A stretch of DNA of 64,000 nt from Hofstenia miamia (GCA_004352715.1 SCFE01000030.1:862161-926160); one strand, 5' to 3'. Shown: positions 1 through 13,310, numbered from the stretch's first letter. Made by a program: numbers and translations. The notes: generated by a model not told the origin, from the letters alone.

Positions 1-2
1 AA

Positions 3-1754
3 TTGAATCAAGTGTGTGGAAAAGTGCAAAAAAAGCAGAAATTTATTTTAAAAGATGACAACGGTCAATTACTAACTCGGACGGAAGAGATCGTTGAAGC
101 ATTTAGCAGCAAATTTGCAAGTCTAGGTAGAAGTGACTTCACGACAGACATTATTAGTGATTCTGAAATACCTAGTTATGCGAAATCTCTGTTTCTTTAT
201 CCCGTAACCGAGAATGAAATTTATGAAAAAATTTGTGGACTCAAAAATAAAAAAGCCTGTGGATTGGACGGAATTTCCGCGGAAATTTTGAAATGCAGTC
301 TTCCAATTATTTTATGTCCGTTGGTCTCTCTCTTTAATAAATCACTTTGTAATGGGACTTTCCCAAGTAGTTTTAAAATTGCTAAAATTGTACCGTTATT
401 CAAATCAGGAAATAAACTTAATGTTGATAATTATAGATCTATTTCCCTTTTGCCTTCGCTGAGTAAAGTTTTAGAGAGAGTGGTTCATGATAGATTGTAT
501 TCTTTTCTAGAAAAACATGGCTTACTGTATTATAAGCAGTTTGGATTTAGATCAAAACGAAGCACAATTGATGCTCTAGTAGAGATATCTGAAAAGATAA
601 GAAATGATTTTAATCATGATTATACATGTTTACTACAAGATCTTCAGAAAGCATTCGACACAGTTAATCATGAGCGACTACTGATGAAACTTGAAAAGTA
701 TGGCGTCAGAGGAATTGCGTTGGATTGGTTTAAATCCTATTTAGTTGATAGACACCAAGTTGTTGAACTTGATAAAACAAAATCAATTATGCAAGAAATT
801 TCTTGTGGAGTTCCACAAGGATCAATCCTAGGGCCGTTGCTCTTCACTATATATATAAATGAAATATCGAGAGTTTCTTCCATATTGGACACGTATCTTT
901 TCGCCGATGATACAAATTGCTTGTACTTCAAAAAAAAAAGTGAAATCTCTTTTTTAAATAGAGAAGTGGCAAAAATCTCGCAATGGATTAGTTCAAATGG
1001 GTTGTCACTAAATGTAAAGAAAACGCAAGTCTTAACTTTTTCATCTTCTTTTGGTGATCCTTGTGAAATTGATATGGAAGTAATCAATGAAAGTCCATCA
1101 ATAAAATACCTTGGTTTTTCTTTCGAGATTCATATCAAGANNNNNNNNNNNNNNNNNNNNNNNNNNNNNNNNNNNNNNNNNNNNNNNNNNNNNNNNNNNN
1201 NNNNNNNNTTTGTAAATGTCAATGTAACACTTAAGTACTACAGTGTATACATGAAGCCTGTAATTCAGTATGGTCTTATAATTTATGGAAGTACATCGTA
1301 CAATAAATTGCAGCCACTATTTCGGATTCAAAAAAAAGTTTTGCGTTTGATCTATTTTAAAAACAATCGTTACCCCAGTGATACGCTCTTTCAACGCGCA
1401 AACATTTCTAATATTTACGAATTATACCTGACGGAAGTTATAAAATTTGCTGTCAAGTCTGTCTTTGGAAAACACAGTACACGTACCTTGAATTCGTTCT
1501 TCTTTAAGAGAGATACATCGAGTCTAAAAACCAGATCTATTATTCGAGGATGTTATGATGTACCCTATCCTAAAACACTGAAGGTTAAACATTCACTTAA
1601 ATATAGAGGGGCTATCCTCTTGAACATTTTGGTATCTAATGGTATTACCATTGAATCACAGGGGTCACCCAGAGATAAAGTATACAGAAAAGCACTCAAT
1701 TTATCCCTTAAAATGGTAAAAGAAAAGAATCTAGTAGGGTTAGTATTTGGTTGA
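3..1754 (+). mobile_element. LINE ORF2, reverse transcriptase and C-terminal part (CR1/Jockey-like)
   Basis: Cut off at the window's left edge, so the endonuclease is missing. It shows linked RT motifs: KIVPLFKSGNKLNVDNYRSI, QFGFRSKRSTIDA, the motif A aspartate in LLQDLQKAFDTVNH, GVPQGSILGPLLF and the catalytic FADD box. A thumb and C-terminal region with PVIQYGLIIYG and QKKVLRLI follow, before a TGA stop. A 68-nt N run interrupts the frame at 1141-1208, so continuity across it is not proven. Catalytic residues seen are intact, so this may be a young copy. The (TTCT)n tract at about 1889-1912 is probably the 3' tail. Confidence 0.88.
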
Positions 1755-1888
1755 AATTTTAAATACTCTGCCAAACTATTGTATTTTGGGCTCTCCTAGA
1801 ATAGGAAGAGACGTCCTCTTTGAGGGTCCCTTCTGCTGCGATTTAAGTTCTCTGCTACAATCTTTTATTCACTACTAAGCAACAGATA

Positions 1889-1912
1889 AATTCTTTCTTT
1901 CTTTCTTTCTTT
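1889..1912. repeat. (TTCT)n microsatellite at LINE 3' end
   Basis: About six TTCT units lie 135 bp after the LINE stop codon. Simple 3' tails of this sort are usual for CR1/Jockey-type LINEs. Confidence 0.7.
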
Positions 1913-1919
1913 CACTACT

Positions 1920-4100
1920 TGATGAATTTTAAAGGTGAATGAGTGCACTTACAATTATTGTGTTGTCTATGTCACTATTCAGGAATATCGATGGAAAAAC
2001 TTCGGAAAATGCCTTTTGGCAACTAGTTCCGTTCGTTATTTTAAGGTTAAATAGCACCCACTTTAAACAAAGAGAATAAGACTCTTTTAGTGATATCACA
2101 TATTATCCCCCAAAAATTGATATCGAAAGATGCCGAAATTATGAAGCCTATATATTCAACTACATGTCATTTCAAAATAGTGTTCGTCAACCTGCTTCAA
2201 TTCTGCAGAAGGGACAATCACATATTGTTCAGAGAATTCACACATCAGGCTTTTCTATTCACGATTGCAAAGTCCCGCGAAGAAAATTGGCATGCATTTC
2301 CAACAATGCACAAAAACAGGCAGTAATTTAATATAAATTCGTGCAATGTTTCATCCCCAACATTCTTACGAAACCAAAGCTTTTAATGAACCTTTGCGAA
2401 ATACTAACAATTTGCACCACTATTGGCAATATTGCGTATTTGCCTAAATCAATGCATCGCTACAACTAACTGAATTGAGAAAATTAACTAGCGTATTTAA
2501 AGACAAGTGGTTCTTGATTTGATGAAGAACACTGATAATTCCATCTCAAATACAACTCTATATCACCCTCAAAAGATGAGGTCATGGAATTTGCACATAG
2601 AACTATGGCATGCTTAGAACACTAGAATTCATTGTCAAATATTATTCAAGGGCTTCAAACTAATATTTGGAACAAAAACATCTAAAACTATGCAGTATTT
2701 GGAATTATTAAATTTAGAATTAATTGTTCTGCAGTCCAATCTCCCATGTTTCGATTTCTCACTTTTAAAGAAAAATTTACAGAAAATATGCAATGAAAAT
2801 TGAGAATGGATGCACTTATTTATATAAAAAAGTCGTAATGGCAACTATCATTCTAGATTAGATTATCGCACATTAATAATAAAATGCAAAACTACAATTT
2901 CAATTGAAGAGCTACAATAATTGATTTCAAATTTGGGAAACTAATTCAAACTTTGAAAAGATAGGAAAGTAGACTTATGCATAACAAATGAAAACTTGGT
3001 AACAACTATACCATCATAAATTTGAAAATGAATATTTTTCCACAGGATGACTAAATAAACTTGCGCGAAATATTGGCCTTTTTGTCAATTCTAGGAAAGT
3101 TTCAAAATCTGTTTCGTCATTAATACATTAATGACACCCAATCTATATATTTAAATCCAATATATGAAAAACTAACTTTAGCAATCATCACAGAATTTGT
3201 TTTGTTTTGAAAACTCAAAAAATATAGGATCTAATGAATATTGAATCACACATCCTTTTTAATATTCAGGTATAGAATAAGTAAATAGCATATTCAATTA
3301 TACTTTCAATAAATTAGTATCAATATATACATTAAAGAGTAATCCATGCATTGATATTTGATTGCTTTAATATCCCAAAATATTGTATTTATTTGTATTC
3401 AATTTGGATAAATAAATGTTGCAACACAATTTTGCTATTTGATAAGTTGGCTTAGTTCTTAGATTTTGTTGTTCATCTTTGATTTGAAATGTGAGGCTTA
3501 GAATAAAACTTGGAGTGTAACTAAATTTTTGAATAAAATATTAAAAGACTCCAAATTTAGTATTAATTAATAATAAATGAAAAATTTAAGTTGACTAATT
3601 AATTTCTAGATCAGAACATTAAGGAATCAGAACAATTAAACCAATGATAATTTTAAGCAACAGGAATTTGCATCTGTATTTATTCAAATCGAATTCAAAG
3701 AAATTCATGCAAGTAAGAGAATTATTATAATCAACAATTATACAATTTTCAAAACTAATGATAAAAAGTCTCCAAAATATTGAAATATTTATACATAGGC
3801 TATCCCTATCAGAGTTGCACATTTTATTGAGACCCCAGTATTGTCTGAAGAATAAAAAACTAGGTTGTAGTTTCTCCTTAGAGATTGCTAATTTGATACA
3901 TTGTCAGCTTCTGATGGATAGTTCATTCCAACTATGCATTGTGTCAGAAATGAAGGTGTTGCTCAGAATTTATATGGGTACAATGCCTTTGCTTTTCCAA
4001 CAATAACTATAACATCACTTTATTTCATAAGGCTTAGACTCTTAGAAATGTTATTAAAATGGCTAATGCAATTTATTTTCTTGCAAGCTAGAAGTTTTTC
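1920..4100. other. AT-rich stretch, nothing recognised
   Basis: No ORF with protein-like content, no RNA gene and no clear repeat boundary seen on either strand. Confidence 0.5.
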
Positions 4101-4107
4101 TTACCAT

Positions 4108-4190
4108 TGATGCAAATAGTGTACACTGCACAATTACATGTGCAACTTCATCAACATAGTTTTCAATAGCAGAATACAATTGCACTATCA
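4108..4190 (-). CDS. Unassigned candidate exon
   Basis: On the minus strand a pyrimidine-rich ATTGAAG acceptor is followed by an open frame encoding LIVQLYSAIENYVDEVAHVI then VQCTLFASM, and a GTAAGA donor. The amino-acid mix looks protein-like and unlike the surrounding AT-rich ORFs. I do not recognise the family. It could also be a TE fragment. Confidence 0.3.
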
Positions 4191-4429
4191 AGTCTTCAAT
4201 AATGTCCAATAGAATAATAGTAGGGACATACAGAGATATTGTAATTATACAATAATATATGTGATTCTTTATCAATGAAATTTGCAGTACGTGTGAAAGT
4301 TATTGAATATATACTATGCATGTGTGACAGTATTTGCAAGTTTACTTAACATTTGCTTGACTTGCATTTCATCAGAACAGATATGAAAAGTGATAAAAAT
4401 TTGTAAAATTGGATTTGCTATTCTCCCAT

Positions 4430-4556
4430 GCCCATCATAATTAACTGGTCTTTCCCTCCAACTATAAATTTTCTCAAATGAAGTGTGTTATTCACAGCTG
4501 TGTGTGCTGGTGATATAAAAGACAACTGGGTTTCTTTAAAATGATGCCATTCTGAA
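4430..4556 (-). CDS. Unassigned candidate terminal exon
   Basis: After a CAACTTCAG acceptor the minus strand encodes WHHFKETQLSFISPAHTAVN, then NTLHLRKFIVGGKDQLIMMG and MGE, and a TAG stop. Composition is protein-like. It lies upstream, in transcript order, of the 4.1-kb candidate. Its stop would prevent direct joining, so the two may belong to different transcripts or to a decayed gene. Confidence 0.3.
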
Positions 4557-4559
4557 GTT

Positions 4560-6920
4560 GATACATGAATGATACAGTTGTATTTCTATCCAATGTGACT
4601 ATTTTGAATAGTTGTCAAGCTCTGATATCTAATTTAGTGTTACTAATATACAGTTCTTTGTTTTCTAATATCAGGAAATAATTCAGTCTCAATACTGTAC
4701 ATTTAGTAATATACAATGTATAATAAAAGTGCATTCTATGGATATTTTAAGTATTATTTCTAAAAAATGTTCATATGGCCACAAATGTAATAGATACAAG
4801 TATTCATGGCTTCCAACTTCCTAAGTATGAACTGCTGGTAAATTTGATCTCTATTTATTCCAGAACCTAATATGTTATGGATTGGACAGTTGGTACATAA
4901 AGTGGATATGCATTTCTCAAAATAAAAACCAAATATTTCAAAGTGGACACTCATCAAAGAAAGTATATATGGGTCTTCAACTTAATAAGGCATGAAATAC
5001 TATATAGTTTTTAAGCAACTAATTTCAACTAAATTAACATAAAAAATATATTTTCACCATTTCTGCTCACTTGATTCATTAGAGTAAAATAAATGCATGA
5101 AAGCACATTATCAAAAGGAGGTGTCTAAATGCCATTACATAAAATGATGTTTTGCAATTTAATTGGCCACAATAACTTTATTGCTCAGCAACAGCAGCGT
5201 CTGTTTAGAGATATTTGGCATTCATTTTGAGAAATTTGTATATATTTATTTTAAGTACCAACAGTATTAAACAGCATTACTTTTAGTTGAGTTCAATTTA
5301 CTTACTTCAAATTTGAGTATTTACACTTGAGTTGTCACTGAAGTATTATTTTTGACAGAACTTCTAAGTTTCATTGAGTTTTTTTTCCAATCTTAACACA
5401 ATATTATTTTCAACTAATAATGAAAATGAAGTTATAAATGTTTGTTTTTTGCATTTTATTATATTGTAAAATTTCAATTGAGTATGAGTTAAATTATTAA
5501 TGACTTATTTTTTAAATCTTTCTGATTGAGTTTTACTTGAAACCCTAGTATTTAACTTAACAGTGATTACATTATAGCTAATCAAAATGTAGCAGACTTG
5601 AAAGTATTCATGATAATATGTGAACATATATTATTATTGAAATTGTTTATGTGTGCATTTACATATATGCTAGGTATTTCCTTATTTAGCTGATCTAAAT
5701 TAAATTAATATGAGAAAAATAAGGTTGCAAAAAGCTAAATGAATTTACATTATATTTTATGGTAATGCATGAATACATTACAAAGACTGTGTAATGACCA
5801 AGAAAGAATGCAATTAAAGTTCTATTGGCATTAATTAACTAAGAAAAAAATACAAAATAGTAATCAATAAACTGGCAAATATCAAAATATATTAAACTTC
5901 ATTGCAATCACCTGTTCAAGAAAATACTGCAAACATGAGGAAAAGAGTACATGAGTATTTCTTCAAGTGCAAGTGCTCAGGTGACTCCTTAGTGCATTGT
6001 GAGAAATGCAGAATTGAGTCAGAATGTATTGGGGCTCTCTCATTACAGTGGGAACACTTTGTGAGTGTTACAGATTTGGTTGCATCATCAGAGCATGGAG
6101 GAGTTGTGTTTTCATGTTTATAAGTCATAGGTTAAGTTTTGTCAAGTGGAAATTGTAAGGGAGTGCAATTACAAGTTGACTTCAAGGTATATTAATATAT
6201 GAGTTATTTGCACTAACATTAGTAAGTACTGTTGGGCTTAGATCTTTATTGGAAGCAGTACTCTCAAGACAAGCTGGCTAGCATATTTCAACATATATAT
6301 TGCCATCATCATGATAAATTTCATAATGTTGCTTATAATTATTTCACCATTCTCCAGTGCTGATATTTTTTATGTATACCTTTTGTTAAAGTTCAAACAC
6401 ATGCAAAGCAGGTAGTCAATATTGTTTACAATTATTATTAATTTCTGTTTTAGTTGTTTGTTACTACCAAAATTTGTTACATTGACAGGCTTCATTCAGT
6501 TGACAAAAATTAAGTTAGATGTTGAAGCTAATGCTGAATTTTCACAAGCAAGCTACTGACACAAATTTACTTACCTCAAATTTGTGTTTGCGTGGTAGTG
6601 GGTAAATGGAAGGGAAATTTTTGTAGTGCCACAATGACATCTAGCAGCATACTACTTAATAATATTTTATCTGTTCATATCAAGGAAATAATTTACTTAC
6701 CTCTCATTTTGTTTACACAAGAGCACAATCTCAGATAAAAAAATCAGTTAAAATAAGTGATATTGCAATTGATTACAATGTCAAAATAAATTTTGTAAAA
6801 TTTTAAATTGAAATTAACAAATAGAATTTTACTACTATTAATTTTGGTGACTTTAATACAAAATTATTTTAATAATCTTGAAAAAAATTGTTAAAAGAAT
6901 TTTGTGCTACATATTATTTT
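4560..6920. other. AT-rich stretch with one GC-richer patch at 5.9-6.13 kb
   Basis: At 5902-6128 both strands stay open for about 70 codons with Cys-rich translations: plus FKCKCSGDSLVHCEKC, minus KCSHCNERAPIHSD. I could not decide which strand, if either, is coding. The rest shows nothing recognisable. Confidence 0.35.
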
Positions 6921-6934
6921 CATTGTGTAAATAC

Positions 6935-9900
6935 TGACTGTCCTACATGACATAACATTTTAATTGATTACTTCCTAACAAATTCCGACTTAGTTTTTAA
7001 ATCCTTCATGTTTGAATCAGTCAGTGACCATGCTCTTTGCACATATATAAGTAATATAACTACCAAATCCAATAAATTTATAATAATTTATGCAAGAGAT
7101 TATCAAAATTATTCAGACGAAATAATGGAAACACTTTTGAAAAACATATCATTGAACTATATATACACAATAAAATCTGGATCTTGCATGATTAATTATA
7201 TTTCAAAAGAAATTTGCACTGCAGTTAATAAAGTGGTGCCAATTAAGTACTGCAAAGTAAAATTAAAAAGGCGCAAGTTTGCTATATCAAATGTTGATGA
7301 TAGTGACATACATGAACTAGTAAGTATTAAAAGAAAATTGTTTGATCTTGCACAAACCGAACCAACAACAACTAATTGGACTAATTGCAAAAAATCAAAG
7401 AGGATTATTAAACAATTATGAAATAAAAAATCAGCCTTAAAACAAAAGAGTTTCTTCAATAAACTAAATAATGCAAACAAAAAATGGCGATAAATTCATA
7501 AAATTTTAGGAAAAAGTAAAAAAATTTCAACTGATATTAATGAATTAAGTATTGATAACCAAACTACAACAGAAAAACAAGAATAATAGGCCACCTAAAT
7601 ATGACATTATAAGAGAAAGAAAAATATTAATAAATTCCCAGGCAAAACATACTTTTCTTTTAGACTCATAAATGCAAATGAACTAGAAAACATAATAAAA
7701 ACTTTAGACACAAATAAATCAATGGCATCCTATAATCTTCCTATCGTTATTATTAAGCGTCATTTTTATATCTTTAGTGAACAGCTACTATTTGCATTTA
7801 ACAAATGCATTATTGATAATGAATTCCCGGATATATTTAAGAAATCAAACATAAGCCCTATATATAAAAAAGGCGATCCTCTAAATCCACAGCATTATAG
7901 GCCCATTTGCATTGACCACGCCTTTAGTAAACTATTTGAAAAATTATTAAATAATCAAATAAATGCATATTTGATATCTGAAAATATTCTTTCAAAAAAC
8001 AATTTGGTTTTCGTAATGGTTATAGCACTCAAGATGTAATTTTATCAATATCAGAAAAATAAAATTTTATTTAACCCTAAACAAATGTAGTTGTGTTGCA
8101 CTCCTTGATTTGAGCAAAGCATTCAACTCAATGAATTTTGACACATTAAGGGACAAATTAATATATTATAACCTTGATAACAAATCTGTTAACTTAATGA
8201 TGACTTTCCTTAAAAATCGACAGCAATGAGTTATACTTAATGGTTAAAAATCAAAATATATTATAACGGACCAAGTTGTTCCAAATGGCACAGTTCTCAG
8301 ACCTATTCTATTTGCAACTTAACAGGTAAAAAACAGTAAAATTTATCAATATGCAGATGATACCTGTCTTATAAGTACTGATATAAATGCCTTTACTGCG
8401 ACTAAAAATCTTCAATATGAGATCAAAAATTTAACNGAAATTTGTAATGCAATTAATAATGCGGCACCAATTAAGTACCGCAAAGTAAAATTAAATGCGC
8501 GCAAATTTGCTTTATTAAATGCCGACGATAGTGATATACATGAACTAGTAAGTATTAAAAGAAAATTGTTTGATCTCGCTCAAACAGAACAGACAACTAA
8601 TTGGACTAATTACGAAAAATCAAAGAGGATTATTAAACAATTAAGAAATAAAAATCTGACTTAAAACAAAAATGGTTCTTCAATAAACTAAATAATAATA
8701 AATGCAAATGAACTACAAACCATAATAAAAACTTTAGACACAAATAAATCAACTGCATCCTATAATCTTCCAATCTTTATTATTAAACGCCATTTTTATA
8801 TCTTTAGTGAACATCTACTATTTTAATCAATGCATTATTGATAATGAATTCCCGGATATATTTAAGAAATCTGACATAAGCCCTTTATATAAAAAGACGA
8901 CTCTCTAAATGCACAAAATTATAGGCCCATTTGCATTGGCCATCCCTTTAGTAAACTATTTGAAAAATTATTAAATAATCAAATAAATGCATATTTGATA
9001 TCTGAAAATATTCTTTCAAAAAACAATTTGGTTTTCGTAATGGTTATAGCACTCAAGATGCAATTTTATCAATGTCAGAACAAATAAAATCTAATTTAAC
9101 CCTAAACAAATGTAGTTGTGTAGCACTACTTGATTTGAGCAAAGCTTTTAACTCAATGAATTTTGAAATATTAAGGCACAAATTAATATATTATAACTTT
9201 CATAACAAATCTGTTAATTCAATAATGACTTTCCTTAAAAATCGACAGCAATGAGTTATACTTAATGGTTAAAAATCAAAATATATTATAACGGACCAAG
9301 TTGTTCCAAATGGCACAGTTCTCAGACCTATTCTATTTGCAACTTAACAGGTAAAAAACAGTAAAATTTATCAATATGCAGATGATACCTGTCTTATAAG
9401 TACTGATATAAATGCCTTTACTGCGACTAAAAATCTTCAATATGAGATCAAAAATTTAACAAAATATTTCTCAAATAATCAATTGAAAATAAATATTGAA
9501 AAAACACAATACATAATATTCTCCCCTAAGACAAACAAAAATCTCACAAAAAACATAGAACTCTAATTAAATAATGTACCAATAAAGCAAAGAAAATCTA
9601 TTAAATATTTAGGTGTTGAAATTGACAATGAATTAAATTTCGAACAATTCTTCATGGCTAAAATTAGAAAAATGGCTTCTGGAGTTAGGTTTCTTTATCA
9701 TCTCATAAATATTTCAAATACGTACCACAAACAATTAATAAATGCACTCTGCCTTTCACACTTTCAATATTGCTCTTTCCTCTTTACAAATATTAATTCA
9801 AAACATCGCATCCTCCTGTCTAAAACTTTCCAATTGGTCCCTTAAAACACTAAATTTTGCAAAAAAAAATATGACAATGCATCCGATTACCGATTAAAAT

Positions 9901-10260
9901 ACAAAATATTATCTCCTTATTACCAAATTCAAATGCATATGTTATCAATATTATTTAAATTCAAATTTTGCCAGACCGCAATTTCGTTTTTAAAACAGTA
10001 CGAGTATATTAAATTAAATGAACGTTCTCAAACATTTTTATGCTTGGATAAACATTTTAATAGTTTTCACAACACAGTAACTAAATTATGGAATAAATTA
10101 AATAGAGAAATTAAATTTGAAAAAAATTACAAGAAATTCAGAAAGAAATTGTGAACATTCCTCTTTATTAGACAATGCCTACTTAGCGATAATAATACAC
10201 TACATTCATTTCAAAATTCTGTATAAAATGCACACACACACACACATTTTAATATTATAT
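6935..10260 (+). mobile_element. Decayed CR1/Jockey-like LINE with internal tandem duplication
   Basis: The 5' part gives LIDYFLTNSDLVFKSF then SVSDHALC, the C-terminal end of an AP endonuclease (SDH box). The RT follows in pieces with frameshifts: NISPIYKKGDPLNPQHYRPI, LLDLSKAFNSMNFE, and YADDTCLIST (8350-8380 and again 9380-9410). The 3' part gives NIEKTQYIIFSPKTN and a thumb region up to the stop near 10154. An (AC)n(AT)n tract ends the element. The segment 7208-8435 recurs at 8437-9460. Not functional. Confidence 0.85.
7208..9460. repeat. Direct tandem duplication inside the LINE (units 7208-8435 and 8437-9460)
   Basis: The two units are nearly identical over long stretches. They share the same disabling changes, including the TGA after LKNRQQ and the TAA after ATCTATTTGCAACTT-like sequence. 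Unit 2 lacks about 195 bp that corresponds to 7470-7665. The join falls exactly at an ambiguous base (8436). Confidence 0.8.
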
Positions 10261-10847
10261 ATATATGTAAATAACTTTTTTTAGTTTTGTGGTTTATAGT
10301 TTTTTGTACTAGTTTATTGTAGCAATAGATTGCTTTTGAATCTTAATTTTTAAGAAAGTTTGCTTGTAGTAACGAAAATGTATTGGCATCTCATATTGAA
10401 TGTGAAATGCGTATCTTCATTTTCAGTATATTCATTATTCAATTTGTTTGGTGAAGAGTAGGAACGTTTTTAACAATGATGAGTTTTTGAAAGTGTCATT
10501 TTTCATACTTCCATCCAAGAGATGAAAATTGTCAGAAAACTTTGGCCAAGTCCGATCCGGACTGTTTACATTAATGCCAATTCAGCCCATTTTATGATCC
10601 TTACAAACAATTTCCTTATTTTTGTCTTAGAAAATTATGATATAATTTAAACAACGCAAAAGTACCTAATTTTTTGCTATTGCATATATTGAATGTGAAT
10701 TTAGCATACTTAAATTTTTAAAGTCTAACATCCGTTATTGTGTATAATTTTTTTATTTGAAAAAATATCATAACCCATTAAATTTATAAATAACCAACCT
10801 ATGACAACAGAATTGCCCATGCAATTTTATATCTATAGTAGAAATAG

Positions 10848-10983
10848 CATATTTTTATTGTATTGGATAAGATAAAAGATTTTATATTCATAAATGAATG
10901 TCTATAGAATAGGGACATATTTTTATTGTATTAGATAAGATAAGAGATTTTATATTCATAAATGAATGTCTATAGAATAGGGA
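10848..10983. repeat. Tandem duplication, 68-bp period
   Basis: Two adjacent copies beginning CATATTTTTATTGTATT and ending TCTATAGAATAGGG, differing at a few positions. Confidence 0.8.
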
Positions 10984-11137
10984 AATTTTTCGGATTGGTT
11001 AAATATGATGCGCAAATTTACTCGGATACATATTCAATCAATACACCAAAACCACAAGTTATTGAGATGATTGACAGCCAAACTTGCTACTGTCTGAACA
11101 CATTACCGCTCTACCCCAATTTTGAAATAATTTACTT

Positions 11138-11203
11138 ACCGTACCGTGCTCATGTAGACAGTCAACAATTTCTGGACTATACACTACGGCTAAATACTTG
11201 AAA
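11138..11203 (-). CDS. Unassigned candidate exon
   Basis: On the minus strand a TTTCAAGTATTTAG acceptor is followed by 50 nt encoding VVYSPEIVDCLHEHGT, with a strong GTAAGT donor, phase 1 in and 0 out. The family is unknown and no phase-matched partner exon was confirmed. An overlapping plus-strand ORF (10962-11201) contains the 68-bp repeat and looks less likely. Confidence 0.3.
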
Positions 11204-11984
11204 TTTAATTGTCAGTACCACGCTAGTGGGAAACGCAGCATAAATTAAATTATTAGAACAGCAATTAGACCAAGAAATATTTGGCAGAAAAGGTTTAAAA
11301 GGAGAACGACATATAAAGTGAAAAAAATTCTACATTTGTTGTCAAAATTGTTTGTGGTTTATATTAGTGATGTGCAAGTAGAGCTTTATTAATGTATTGT
11401 TATTCATACCCATATGTTTCTGAAAATACACTTCTCTATGCTACTATTGAATAGTTTAATATTTTTTAACAATACTAGGAAGGTGCTCATGCTATGCATG
11501 GGGTTTTCAGTGGACTGTATTAGATACTTAATAAATGAATAAATTTTAAACAAACCAGATGTTGTGTTTTTAGTATTTTAGGAATGAAATATGTAATAAA
11601 TGTGATCATCATACATTGGTAAAATGATTTTATTCTTAATTTTAGCATATGCCACTCCTTAATTAACTATTTAATATTATAAGCACATTCACAGCATGGT
11701 AACACCTAATGCAAAAAAGTGTATAGAATCATAACAAAATCGAGTCATTTATTGTAGTATTATAGATTTGGAACACAATTCACTAATGTTATACATTAAT
11801 TTTCTAAATATTTTATTCATAGCATACGTTTGAGCAAAATCCTGTTAAAAATACACTATGTGTAAAGAAAACCGTACACATACCAGCACATACCTAATAA
11901 TGATTATGCGGATAGTACCCACATATCACTAGTGCTCATGCCGTATAGGCCCACTATGTATCCACTGAGGTTAATGATATAAAA

Positions 11985-12330
11985 TTGCAGAGGGACATAT
12001 TAGTTTCTCTCTTTAGTAAAAATGTTGCTTGCAAAAGCTCTGCACAAAAAGTCAATCCTCAAGATTATTCAAATTATCTCCCATTTTTAACACTTTTCTT
12101 TTTAACAATTTTTTTTACAAATTGCTTTTTTATCAAAGAGTCTTCATCTTATGGAAATTTACTTTTCAGTGTAATACAATTTAGATTTCGTAGAAAACGT
12201 TCAACAAGAAATTCCTTTCTTTACTGAATTGGGTACTGGGGAAATTGCATAGATAATGATGAATATGTAGATGTAGAAATATCATGCATTGATCTTTCTA
12301 AGGACATTGATGCATCACATAAAGCATAAT
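11985..12330 (+). pseudogene. LINE reverse transcriptase scrap
   Basis: VNPQDYSNYLPFLTL followed by QFRFRRKRSTRNS matches the NYRPISLL and QFGFRKKRST blocks of LINE RT. ISCIDLSKDIDASH nearby matches motif A (DLSKAFDTVNH). Frameshifted and truncated. Confidence 0.6.
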
Positions 12331-12435
12331 TTTTATTGTATGCTTTATTCACTCCAACAATTACTATTCCGTTAAAAGAATCAAATACCATTTTTCAACA
12401 CACAAAAGCATGCAGGTATTTTGTACTATGTTAAA

Positions 12436-12437
12436 AT

Positions 12438-12475
<38 letters not shown>
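12436..12475. repeat. (AT)n microsatellite
   Basis: A long uninterrupted AT dinucleotide run. Similar shorter runs occur at 16915-16930, 17773-17800, 45507-45530 (next to a gap) and 61572-61600. Confidence 0.9.
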
Positions 12476-12478
<3 letters not shown>

Positions 12479-13224
12479 TTATATAGATTATTTATTTATA
12501 TATATTATTTGCGGAAAACTTCCAATGTTTGAAGATTACAAATGATGAATTCAAAGCAATAATATAATTTTAAGCTTTCATTGTAGTTCATTTCAGTAAG
12601 GTTTTGTACATCTTCAATAGTGAATTTTACTGATTTAATAAATTTTGTAATATATACAGTTGTTAACATTAACAGCCTAGCACTCAATGATTTTGTAATG
12701 AATTTATCAAAATAGAAACTATCCAAATGCTTTTGGTTTTGAAAATTACTATCAACAATTTGAAACAAATATCAAATAATTCCTACTTAAAAACTAAACT
12801 ATGCTCCTAAAAGATGACAATGAGGCCGAAGTGTCAGCTGATTTTGTGTTTGAAAATTATTATTCAATAGCTGTTTCATATTTGGGCAATTTTCCAACCT
12901 CATTTCATGAATGGTTCTCAATATATATATTGGGGACATATTTAAACCTCACCATGTGAAATAAGCCCTGTAAGAAGCCCATGTGAAATATGAGACTTAC
13001 ATTAATCAAAAATACACAAATTAAGGTTTAAGTACAAGTTTCAGTGATTCAATGACAAACACTTCAAAAAGCGAACTGTTCCAAGACCATCTCCGATATT
13101 TTTCTACTATCTCCCAATCAGTCAAACCTCTGTGTAAATGAGAAAAACCTGAATCATTGGTATTGCAGAGTTGTAAATAAATCTTTACAGCCCATGGTAC
13201 TTTTGGTTGACTTATAAATGAATA

Positions 13225-13310
13225 CTTTTAATCACGTCATCGACCCAATGCCGTCCTCGAACGCCGCTCCGCCATGACCAGGTCTATTTTAGGGTGAAGA
13301 AATTCGGACG
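13225..13310. other. GC-rich islet, unassigned
   Basis: About 60 bp rich in CG and GC steps in an AT-rich setting. Short open frames exist on both strands but none is recognisable. It may be a TE remnant. Confidence 0.3.

Noticed and set aside
5300-6705. Three minus-strand GTAAGTAAATT donors (5.3, 6.58 and 6.69 kb) suggesting exons
   Set aside because: No acceptor or open frame precedes them. They look like a small repeated AT-rich motif.
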